From the NCBI GenBank assembly GCA_030618965.1, contig JAUXCJ010000137.1, positions 1-5,189 on the forward strand: a DNA stretch of 5,189 bases, written 5' to 3'. Shown here in pieces: positions 1-5,189 of the stretch; the first letter of the stretch is position 1, and each line of letters opens with the position of its first letter. The position numbers and the translations under genes were made by a program. This DNA is from Thiomargarita sp. (GTDB lineage: Bacteria; Pseudomonadota; Gammaproteobacteria; Beggiatoales; Beggiatoaceae). The notes under the pieces were generated by a model, which saw only the letters and a program-made list of their open reading frames with translations, did no database searches and was not told the origin of the DNA.

Positions 1-20
1 ATTTGATTTGTGGATGCCAA

Positions 21-51
21 GACCTCCGAGGTTTTCAAAACCTCGGAGGTC
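21..51. repeat. Perfect 15-bp inverted repeat with a 1-nt centre
   Basis: The arm at 21-35 (GACCTCCGAGGTTTT) is the exact reverse complement of the arm at 37-51, with a single C at position 36 between them. Folded, it would give an 11-bp GC-rich stem closed by the AT-rich centre TTTTCAAAA. Each arm is itself a quasi-palindrome (ACCTC-C-GAGGT at 22-32, ACCTC-G-GAGGT at 40-50), so the element is really two back-to-back quasi-palindromes. On the plus strand it is followed by TGATTTT, so it could also end transcription of a gene lying left of the window. A dispersed intergenic repeat (REP-like or MITE-like) is my preferred reading. The inverted repeat is seen directly; its role is inferred. Confidence 0.85.
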
Positions 52-91
52 TGATTTTCAACTTATTTAGGATTCCTATATAAGAAAGTGT

Positions 92-114
92 GGGCAACCA
101 CCCTGTGGTTGCCC
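92..114 (-). terminator. 10-bp hairpin just after the FGE-fold gene; possible terminator or REP-like element
   Basis: GGGCAACCAC (92-101) and GTGGTTGCCC (105-114) are perfect reverse complements around a 3-nt loop. The stem begins 7 nt past the TGA stop of the minus-strand gene, which is where a terminator would sit. In that direction the run after the stem is only ACACTTTCTTA, a poor U-tract, so intrinsic termination would be weak. On the plus strand GTGG (90-93) runs into the 5' arm, recalling the GTRG tetranucleotide of REP elements. A third option is the hairpin that follows variable regions of diversity-generating retroelements. The hairpin is certain; the terminator label is tentative. 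Confidence 0.45.
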
Positions 115-121
115 CGACTGA

Positions 122-1546
122 TCAGCGTCGAACTACTCTAAATCCGACATTATTAACTCGAATATCAACAGCTTTCCAACTCCGATCAGCCGCCCGCAAT
201 TGTCTTGGCCAATTATACCAAGAGCCACCGCGAATGACACGAAGCTGATTATCTTCATCCTGATTGGTACAACTCAACTCAGCCCCTTGATATTTTTTCT
301 CATACGCGGAACATGTCCATTCTCTGACATTTCCCGCTGTATCAGATAAGCCAAAAGGATTTGGCGCAAAAGAACCCGTCGGTGCGGTATAATCCCATTG
401 CTTGTCGCAGCCGGCACAATTCGCTTTATCAGTGTCAATCTCATTACCCCACCAATATTTACTTGTTGTGCCTGCCCTTGCCGCATATTCCCATTCAGCT
501 TCAGTTGGTAAGCGGTAATTTTGTCCCGTTTGTTGGCTTAACCATTCGACATAAGCGGTGGCTTCATGCCAAGAAACATTAATCACGGGATGGTTATCGC
601 GTCCCCAACCCTGATCATTTAGTTGTTCACCCCCAGTCGCTTGGGTAAAAAGATCATAATCAGCAAAAGTAATTTCATACGCACTCATAGCAAAACTGCC
701 TACGGAAACCTGATGTACAGGCTGTTCGTTCTGATAACCGGTGCCTTGAATATCTCCCATCAGAAAATCCCCGGCGGGAATAATCACCATTTTTGGCCCA
801 AACTGCTCATCTAACAAGCTATCACGAAAAGAATTGACAACTGGCCATTTTTTATCCATACCTGTCAACATAAATTTACTGGCTTTGATTTGATTATCTT
901 CATCAGCTAAAGAGACAAAAACGGGTTTTTGTTGCCCTTCTTGCCACAAGGCTTTTGCCTGATCGACTGTGGCAAAAATATAGCTTTGTTTAGGTAAATC
1001 AAATACTTTTGCCCAAGCTTTCCATTCGATACGGACTGGAAAGATTTTGCTGTTAATCTCATAAGCTTTTTTATCCAAATTAGCCACGCCCGCCTGATAA
1101 TTTAAATCATGTTGTTGCACTGCTTGATTAAAGGTTTCAATCAAAACTTCACGGTTTTCTAATAAGTCTTGGCGACGTGCTTGAAATGCTTGCTCTGTTT
1201 CAAAACTGTCCCGTTTGGGATCAAGAATTTCAGAAATGTTGACCTTCTTTCCTTTAAAAAACAATGATGGAGGCGAATCAATCAGTACAAATTTTTTGGA
1301 GATGACAGCCCCATCTGTTATTAACAGATTTAATCTGACTTGTTGTCCATCCTTTTTTACTTCAATCTGGTGATTGCCAGAGGGTAACGGTAGAATAACA
1401 GGGGTCGTTTTAGCCTTCAGTTGACAATCGACATAAATATCGGCATCTTGGGGAACGGTTGTTAAAGCCAGCCAACCTTCGCCAGCATAGGCTGCGCCTA
1501 GTGACATGGATATGAGCAAAGCTGTGTATAATTTGAGTTTTTTCAT
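122..1546 (-). CDS. Exported PEGA-domain protein with C-terminal FGE-sulfatase (SUMF1/EgtB/PvdO-type) fold, probably non-catalytic
   Basis: The 474-residue product has a Sec signal peptide: basic MKKLK, a hydrophobic stretch to about residue 19, and a likely signal peptidase I site after AYA (19-21), so it should act in the periplasm or outside the cell. Residues 24-88 look like a PEGA domain (TTVPQDADIYVD, then PLPSGNHQIEV). Residues 95-250 are a charged linker region of unknown function. Residues 250-474 are an FGE-sulfatase domain: IIPAGDFLMGD, RLPTEAEWEYAARAG (345-359), GNVREW (405-410), RGGSW (439-443) and a terminal GFRVVRR. True FGE enzymes carry two copper-binding cysteines shortly after GGS; here that stretch reads WYNWPRQLRAADR with no cysteine, so oxidase activity is unlikely. 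A CxxC (377, 380) is of unknown role. The start is supported by GGAGA (complement of 1551-1555), 4 nt upstream of the ATG, and by the signal peptide. The C-terminus resembles a retroelement-diversified lectin-like fold. Substrate or ligand is unknown. Confidence 0.88.
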   Translation of the reverse strand: MKKLKLYTALLISMSLGAAYAGEGWLALTTVPQDADIYVDCQLKAKTTPVILPLPSGNHQIEVKKDGQQVRLNLLITDGAVISKKFVLIDSPPSLFFKGKKVNISEILDPKRDSFETEQAFQARRQDLLENREVLIETFNQAVQQHDLNYQAGVANLDKKAYEINSKIFPVRIEWKAWAKVFDLPKQSYIFATVDQAKALWQEGQQKPVFVSLADEDNQIKASKFMLTGMDKKWPVVNSFRDSLLDEQFGPKMVIIPAGDFLMGDIQGTGYQNEQPVHQVSVGSFAMSAYEITFADYDLFTQATGGEQLNDQGWGRDNHPVINVSWHEATAYVEWLSQQTGQNYRLPTEAEWEYAARAGTTSKYWWGNEIDTDKANCAGCDKQWDYTAPTGSFAPNPFGLSDTAGNVREWTCSAYEKKYQGAELSCTNQDEDNQLRVIRGGSWYNWPRQLRAADRSWKAVDIRVNNVGFRVVRR

Positions 1547-1581
1547 TGTTTCTCCAGTTTGTTAATATAAAGAATCTAAAA

Positions 1582-1610
1582 ATTCTATGATTATATTGAG
1601 AATTAATCAA
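1582..1610 (-). promoter_or_regulatory. Predicted sigma70-type promoter for the FGE-fold gene
   Basis: Read on the minus strand, TTGATT (complement of 1605-1610, 4/6 match to the -35 consensus) lies 17 bp from TAGAAT (complement of 1582-1587, 5/6 match to the -10 consensus). Transcription would begin near 1575 and leave a leader of about 30 nt containing the GGAGA ribosome site. The region is very AT-rich, so chance matches are easy. For the divergent plus-strand gene, TATGAT (1586-1591) or TATATT (1592-1597) could be a -10, but I find no convincing -35 at a proper distance. These overlap the minus-strand -10, so the two promoters may compete. Confidence 0.45.
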
Positions 1611-1629
1611 GCATTATTAAGGTTAAAAT

Positions 1630-2748
1630 ATGACAATATATCTTGATTGCAATGCCACAACACCGATGGAATTTAAAGTGCGTGAGGCCGTATTGAAATA
1701 TATAACAACAGAATTTGGTAATGCGGGCAGCCGTACTCATGAATTTGGCGCACGGGCAAAAAAAGCAGTTCAAAATGCACGAGATCAAATAGCTGAAATG
1801 TTAGCAGCCAAGCGTGAAGAGGTGATTTTTACCAGCGGCGCAACTGAGAGTAATAATTTAGCTATTCTAGGATTAAGAGATTATAATAAAAAACATATTA
1901 TCAGCACCCAAATTGAGCATAAAGCAGTACTTGAGCCATTAATAGAAATGGAAAAACTGGGTTTTGAAGTAACGCTAGTCCCCCCAAATAAAGCCGGTTG
2001 GGTTGAACCCGACGCGATAAATGAGGCTATTCGAGAGGAGACTTTGCTTGTATCTGTGATGCACGTTAATAATGAAACTGGGGTTATTCAACCCATTGCT
2101 GACATTGCTACTCTGCTCGCAGAGCATGAGGCTTTTTTTCATGTTGATGCGGCACAAGGATTTGGTAAAGAAATTTCAACGCTCCGCAATCCACGTATTG
2201 ATATGATTAGTGCCAGTGCCCATAAGATTTATGGTCCTAAAGGGATTGGAGCCTTGATTGTGCGCCGTCGTGGCTATCAGAAAGTGCCACTCAAGCCTTT
2301 GATGTACGGTGGCGGGCAAGAACGGAAATTAAGGCCAGGTACTTTAGCAGTACCTTTAATTGTCGGATTTGGCGTAGCGGCGGCACTTGCCTTAAAACAT
2401 TCTGAAGAAAGGGCTAATTTTTGTCGTGTTTATCGTGATAAGCTTTTAAAGGCTTTAGCAGTTTTTAATCCTGTTATTCATGGTGATTTAGAGCGTTGTT
2501 TACCGCATGTGATTAATTTTTCGATAGCTGGGGTAGATTCTGAGGCGGCGATGTTGGCTTTAAAGGGGATAGTTGCGATTTCTAATGGCTCCGCTTGTAC
2601 TTCTTCTAGTTATACGCCCAGCCATGTTCTCAAAGCAATGGGATTAGCTGATGAGAATATACAAGGTGCATTGCGAATGTCTTGGTGTCATTTAACTGAA
2701 GCCGTTGATTGGGATGAAGTAGTTGAGCGTTTGAATCGTTTGAGGTAA
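1630..2748 (+). CDS. dndA: Cysteine desulfurase, DndA-like (PLP-dependent, NifS/IscS superfamily)
   Basis: This 372-residue cytoplasmic enzyme should take sulfur from L-cysteine as a protein persulfide, releasing alanine. Visible class V aminotransferase-fold features are ATESNN (71-76), His96 in the IEHKAV motif, Asp173 and Gln176 in HVDAAQ, the PLP lysine Lys199 in SAHKIYGPKG, and the persulfide Cys323 in NGSACTSSSY. Several phrases match what I recall of DndA, the desulfurase of DNA phosphorothioation, better than IscS or NifS: YLDCNATTP at the N-terminus, EFGNAGSRTHE (28-38), MYGGGQERKLRPGT, and MSWCHLT near the C-terminus. The catalytic Cys is also close in position to Cys327 reported for Streptomyces DndA. 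The start is backed by AAGG (1619-1622), 7 nt from the ATG. It is the first gene of the plus-strand run, 11 bp before aat. No dndB, C, D or E is in view, so it could serve another sulfur pathway. Desulfurase is near certain; the DndA subtype is likely. Confidence 0.9.
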   Translation: MTIYLDCNATTPMEFKVREAVLKYITTEFGNAGSRTHEFGARAKKAVQNARDQIAEMLAAKREEVIFTSGATESNNLAILGLRDYNKKHIISTQIEHKAVLEPLIEMEKLGFEVTLVPPNKAGWVEPDAINEAIREETLLVSVMHVNNETGVIQPIADIATLLAEHEAFFHVDAAQGFGKEISTLRNPRIDMISASAHKIYGPKGIGALIVRRRGYQKVPLKPLMYGGGQERKLRPGTLAVPLIVGFGVAAALALKHSEERANFCRVYRDKLLKALAVFNPVIHGDLERCLPHVINFSIAGVDSEAAMLALKGIVAISNGSACTSSSYTPSHVLKAMGLADENIQGALRMSWCHLTEAVDWDEVVERLNRLR

Positions 2749-2759
2749 AAATATAAATA

Positions 2760-3473
2760 ATGCAACAACAACCCTACATTATTTCCCGCCATGCAGCTTC
2801 AGACGATTTTCCGCCTTTGAAATCGGCTTTAGAATTTCCTGATGGCTTATTAGCTGTTGGTGGTGATTTAACAGTTGATCGTTTGATTGTAGCTTATCGT
2901 CGAGGGATTTTTCCTTGGTATAACGAAAATGAACCCATTTTATGGTGGTCACCTGCTCAACGATTAGTGTTATTGCCTGAGAATTTGCGAGTGTCACGTA
3001 GTTTACGAAAAACCATTCGTAAAGGTAAATTTACAGTGACAATGGATCAAAGTTTTCGGGCTGTCATTGAAGCTTGTGCCAGTCCTCGGAGAACTCCGGA
3101 TGGTACTTGGATTAATGAAGAAATGCAGGATGCTTATACTGAATTACATCAACTTGGTTTTGCACATTCTGTCGAATGCTGGCATGAAGGAAAACTCGTC
3201 GGGGGACTGTATGGCGTAAGTTTGGGCAAGGTTTTTTTTGGTGAATCTATGTTTAGCCTGATGACTGATGCCTCTAAAGTCGCTTTTGCACATTTTGTTT
3301 GGCAATTACAAGCTTGGGGATATGAATTGATTGATTGTCAAATAGAAAGTGAACATTTGATAAGTTTAGGTGCAACGACTATTCCGCGCCATAAATTTCG
3401 CGCTTTGTTGAATCGTTTCAGTGAATTACCCGGACATAAGGGCGCATGGCAATTTGATTTAGTTTCAGCTTAG
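2760..3473 (+). CDS. aat: Leucyl/phenylalanyl-tRNA-protein transferase
   Basis: Aat moves Leu or Phe from charged tRNA onto proteins with N-terminal Arg or Lys, creating primary N-degrons read by ClpS and degraded by ClpAP in the cytoplasm. The family signature runs the full length: FPDGLLAVGGDL (26-37), AYRRGIFPWY (45-54), PILWWSPAQR (59-68), TWINEEMQDAY (116-126), AHSVECWHEGKLVGGLYG (135-152), FFGESMFS (159-166) and LIDCQ (190-194). Glu162, Asp192 and Gln194 correspond, with a constant offset of 6, to E. coli Glu156, Asp186 and Gln188. The 237-residue length fits the family (E. coli 234). An in-frame TAA at 2754-2756 makes this ATG the first possible start. The only Shine-Dalgarno-like GAGG (2742-2745) overlaps the end of dndA about 14 nt away, so initiation may depend on coupling to dndA translation. 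The gene lies 18 bp before bpt, its functional partner. Confidence 0.97.
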   Translation: MQQQPYIISRHAASDDFPPLKSALEFPDGLLAVGGDLTVDRLIVAYRRGIFPWYNENEPILWWSPAQRLVLLPENLRVSRSLRKTIRKGKFTVTMDQSFRAVIEACASPRRTPDGTWINEEMQDAYTELHQLGFAHSVECWHEGKLVGGLYGVSLGKVFFGESMFSLMTDASKVAFAHFVWQLQAWGYELIDCQIESEHLISLGATTIPRHKFRALLNRFSELPGHKGAWQFDLVSA

Positions 3474-3491
3474 CGTATAGGACTAAATGGC

Positions 3492-4199
3492 ATGAGCAAT
3501 AAAATACATCTGTATCCAACACCACCCCATGAATGTACTTATTTAGGCGACCGTTTGGCAACAACGGTATTTTTAGATCCAAATTTGCCAGAACTAACTG
3601 CGGTATATGATAGGTTATCTTTATACGGTTTTAGACGGAGTGGTCATCATATTTATCGCCATGATTGTAAAAATTGTAAAGAGTGTTTATCGGTGCGTAT
3701 ACCAGTGCAAGAGTTTGTGCATCGTCGTAGCCAGCGGCGTGTGTGGCGGAAAAATGAGGATTTGACAGTATCACTGGTTTCTCCAGTGTTCAAATCAGAA
3801 CATTTTGACCTTTATTGTCGTTATCAGAACAGCCGTCATGAGGGTGGGGGTATGGATAATCCAACCCCAAAGAGTTATATAGAATTTTTGAGTAGTAATT
3901 GGTCAAGAACGGGATTTTATGAGTTCCGTTTGGATGAACAATTATTGGCTATAGCTGTAGTTGATCGCGTTAAAACTGGCCTATCAGCAGTGTACACCTT
4001 TTTTGATCCTGATTATTCGGCGCGTAGTTTAGGGGCTTATGCCATTTTATGGGAAATAGAAGAAGCAAAACTTATGAATTTGGATAATCTTTATTTGGGC
4101 TTTTGGATTAAGGATTGTCAAAAAATGAGCTATAAAATGCAATATCAGCCACTAGAATATTATTCTCAAGGAAAATGGCAAAAACAAATAAAAAAATGA
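3492..4199 (+). CDS. bpt: Aspartate/glutamate leucyltransferase (bacterial Ate1-type aminoacyl-tRNA-protein transferase)
   Basis: Bpt transfers Leu (and in some family members Met) from tRNA to proteins starting with Asp or Glu, feeding the ClpS/ClpAP N-degron pathway. Older annotation calls the family arginyl-tRNA-protein transferase. The 235-residue product shows [13 protein letters not shown] (13-25), [15 protein letters not shown] (45-59), a C-x2-C-x2-C cluster (Cys59, 62, 65), VRIPVQEF (68-75), [14 protein letters not shown] (78-91), RHEGGGM and the C-terminal [16 protein letters not shown]. Cys15 plus the 59/62/65 cluster could bind a metal or an Fe-S cluster; this is inference from reports on Ate1. 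AGGA at 3479-3482 lies 9 nt before the ATG. An ATG at 3487 is in another frame. The TGA stop overlaps the folD start as ATGA. Donor specificity (Leu versus Arg) cannot be read from the sequence; Leu is inferred from bacterial family members. Confidence 0.94.
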   Translation: MSNKIHLYPTPPHECTYLGDRLATTVFLDPNLPELTAVYDRLSLYGFRRSGHHIYRHDCKNCKECLSVRIPVQEFVHRRSQRRVWRKNEDLTVSLVSPVFKSEHFDLYCRYQNSRHEGGGMDNPTPKSYIEFLSSNWSRTGFYEFRLDEQLLAIAVVDRVKTGLSAVYTFFDPDYSARSLGAYAILWEIEEAKLMNLDNLYLGFWIKDCQKMSYKMQYQPLEYYSQGKWQKQIKK

Positions 4200-5041
4200 C
4201 AGCAAAAATATTAGATGGTAAAACAGTTGCTAAGGCACTACGCCAGAGTCTACAACAGCAAGTTCAAGCGCGTATTGATCAAGGTATACGCCCACCTGGG
4301 TTAGCAGTCGTCCTTGTTGGCGATAATCCAGCTTCACAAGTTTATGTGCGCCATAAACGCAATGCCTGTGCTGAAGTGGGGATTATATCCAAAGCTTATG
4401 ATTTAAAAGAAAATACTTCGCAAGAAGCACTCTTGAACTTACTTGATCAATTGAATGAAGACAATGACATTGATGGGATTTTGGTACAATTACCTTTACC
4501 TGCTCATATTGATAGTGAATTGGTGATTGAACGTATTGTTCCATATAAGGATGTCGATGGATTTCATCCCTATAATGTCGGACGATTGGCGTTGCGATTG
4601 CCAAAATTGCGTTCATGTACACCCAAGGGAGTGATGACTTTGTTGGCGCAAACCGGTGTAGAACTGGCAGGTTTAGATGCTGTGATTATTGGACAATCAA
4701 ATATTGTGGGCCGTCCAATGGCATTAGAATTATTGGCTGCACGTTGTACCATTACAGTTTGTCACAGCCGTACCCGCGATTTACCCGCGAAAGTACGAAA
4801 TGCCGATATTGTCGTCGCTGCCGTTGGTAAACCCCTTTTTATTGCTGGGGATTGGATTAAGCCGGGGGCGATTGTCATTGATGTAGGTATGAATCGGCTT
4901 GATGATGGCCGTTTGGTGGGAGATGTAGATTTCGATGCGGCTTCAAAAAACGCGAGTTGGATTACACCAGTTCCGGGCGGAGTTGGTCCAATGACAGTTG
5001 CCAGTTTATTAGAAAATACTTTACAAGCAGCAAATGGGTGA
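4196..5041 (+). CDS. folD: Bifunctional methylenetetrahydrofolate dehydrogenase / methenyltetrahydrofolate cyclohydrolase
   Basis: FolD oxidises 5,10-methylene-THF to 5,10-methenyl-THF with NADP and hydrolyses it to 10-formyl-THF, supplying purine synthesis and initiator Met-tRNA formylation in the cytoplasm. From the ATG at 4196 the protein is 281 residues and begins [12 protein letters not shown]. Tyr50 and Lys54 in SQVYVRHK, Gln98 in VQLPLP and Asp121 in KDVDGFHP then fall at the same numbers as the E. coli active-site residues. The NADP-binding loop GQSNIVGRP is at 166-174 and the family signature PGGVGPMT at 260-267. An in-frame ATG at 4175 would add seven residues (MAKTNKK). I reject it because its AAGGA (4168-4172) is only 2 nt away and the family alignment favours the later start. 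The chosen ATG overlaps the bpt stop (ATGA), a typical coupling arrangement. Confidence 0.96.
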   Translation: MTAKILDGKTVAKALRQSLQQQVQARIDQGIRPPGLAVVLVGDNPASQVYVRHKRNACAEVGIISKAYDLKENTSQEALLNLLDQLNEDNDIDGILVQLPLPAHIDSELVIERIVPYKDVDGFHPYNVGRLALRLPKLRSCTPKGVMTLLAQTGVELAGLDAVIIGQSNIVGRPMALELLAARCTITVCHSRTRDLPAKVRNADIVVAAVGKPLFIAGDWIKPGAIVIDVGMNRLDDGRLVGDVDFDAASKNASWITPVPGGVGPMTVASLLENTLQAANG

Positions 5042-5047
5042 GACCAA

Positions 5048-5189
5048 ATGAAATCAAAAAAAAGTGACTTGCTTTCACGTCTAAAAGCTTTAAACAATAT
5101 AGGGGTTGCGCTATCAGCAGAAAAAGATGGCACACTACTACAGGAAATGATACTTAAAGAGGCAAAAAAGATTGCCTTTGCAGACGGTG
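5048..5189 (+). CDS. Partial gene: N-terminus of a probable GAF-domain signalling protein
   Basis: An open frame starts at ATG 5048, 6 nt after the folD stop, and runs off the window after 47 codons. GGTGA (5037-5041), overlapping the folD stop, is a plausible ribosome site 6 nt from the ATG. The visible protein begins MKSKKSDLLSRLKALNNIGV and continues as an amphipathic helix into ALSAEKDGTLLQEMI and AKKIAFADG. This pattern (a helix ending LNNIG-ALSAE-D, then LL--I---AK-I--ADG) is what I recognise as the lead-in and first helix of GAF domains in bacterial sensor proteins. The output domain lies beyond the window: HD-GYP, GGDEF, nucleotide cyclase and histidine kinase are all common with this start. 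It appears co-transcribed with folD. Being coding is likely; the GAF identity is fairly likely; no function beyond sensing can be claimed. Confidence 0.75.
   Translation, partial: MKSKKSDLLSRLKALNNIGVALSAEKDGTLLQEMILKEAKKIAFADG

Noticed and set aside
1..121. CRISPR array or tRNA in the left intergenic region
   Set aside because: There are only two unrelated palindromes with no repeat-spacer periodicity, and no cloverleaf or CCA-type 3' end.
361..814. Plus-strand small open frames inside the FGE-fold gene (361-582 and 623-814)
   Set aside because: They lie opposite well-conserved FGE-domain coding sequence and give compositionally odd proteins with no motif.
122..1546. Active formylglycine-generating enzyme (sulfatase maturase)
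   Set aside because: The cysteine pair expected after GGS is absent and no sulfatase gene is nearby.
1630..2748. Calling the desulfurase IscS or NifS
   Set aside because: There is no iscR, iscU or nif gene nearby, and the characteristic phrases (EFGNAGSRTHE, GGGQERKLRPGT, SWCHLT) fit DndA better in my recollection. A phylogeny would settle it.
3487..3489. ATG just upstream of the bpt start
   Set aside because: It is out of frame with bpt; the in-frame ATG at 3492 has a better-spaced AGGA and matches the expected protein length.
4762..5133. Minus-strand 123-codon open frame opposite folD
   Set aside because: It is antisense to conserved folD sequence and the start of the next gene. Its protein has no recognisable motif and no ribosome site was evident, so it is a shadow frame.

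Overview
The window looks like part of an AT-rich proteobacterial chromosome, most probably a gammaproteobacterium. The placement rests on the adjacent aat-bpt pair, on FolD residues that line up with Escherichia coli numbering, and on a secreted PEGA plus FGE-sulfatase-fold protein beside short GC-rich palindromes. My impression is that this last combination is common in large sulfur-oxidising Thiotrichales such as Beggiatoa, Thioploca and Thiomargarita. That is inference from style; there is no rRNA or other phylogenetic marker here.

Layout: positions 1-121 are non-coding and hold two perfect inverted repeats. Positions 122-1546 (minus strand) encode an exported protein with an N-terminal PEGA domain and a C-terminal formylglycine-generating-enzyme (FGE/SUMF1) fold that lacks the catalytic cysteines. 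An 83-bp divergent intergenic region (1547-1629) separates it from a compact plus-strand run: a DndA-type cysteine desulfurase (1630-2748), leucyl/phenylalanyl-tRNA-protein transferase aat (2760-3473), the Bpt/Ate-type aminoacyl-tRNA-protein transferase (3492-4199), folD (4196-5041), and the first 47 codons of a probable GAF-domain signalling protein (from 5048, cut by the window edge). Gaps in this run are 11 bp, 18 bp, a 4-bp ATGA overlap and 6 bp, with no terminator-like hairpin noticed between genes, so it reads as one transcription unit.

Functionally, aat and bpt are the two bacterial N-degron ligases that tag protein N-termini with Leu/Phe for ClpS/ClpAP. folD supplies one-carbon folates, including the donor used for initiator Met-tRNA formylation. 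The dndA-like gene would supply sulfur, canonically for DNA phosphorothioation, but no dndBCDE genes are visible.

The most interesting points are: (1) the C-terminus of the FGE-fold protein resembles a diversity-generating-retroelement variable region, with a run of NNT codons at the expected surface positions and a hairpin 7 nt after the stop codon; (2) a DndA-like desulfurase sits apart from its usual partners, leading a housekeeping operon; (3) the 31-bp palindrome at 21-51 looks like a dispersed repeat. No reverse transcriptase, template repeat, transposase, CRISPR array or RNA gene is visible.
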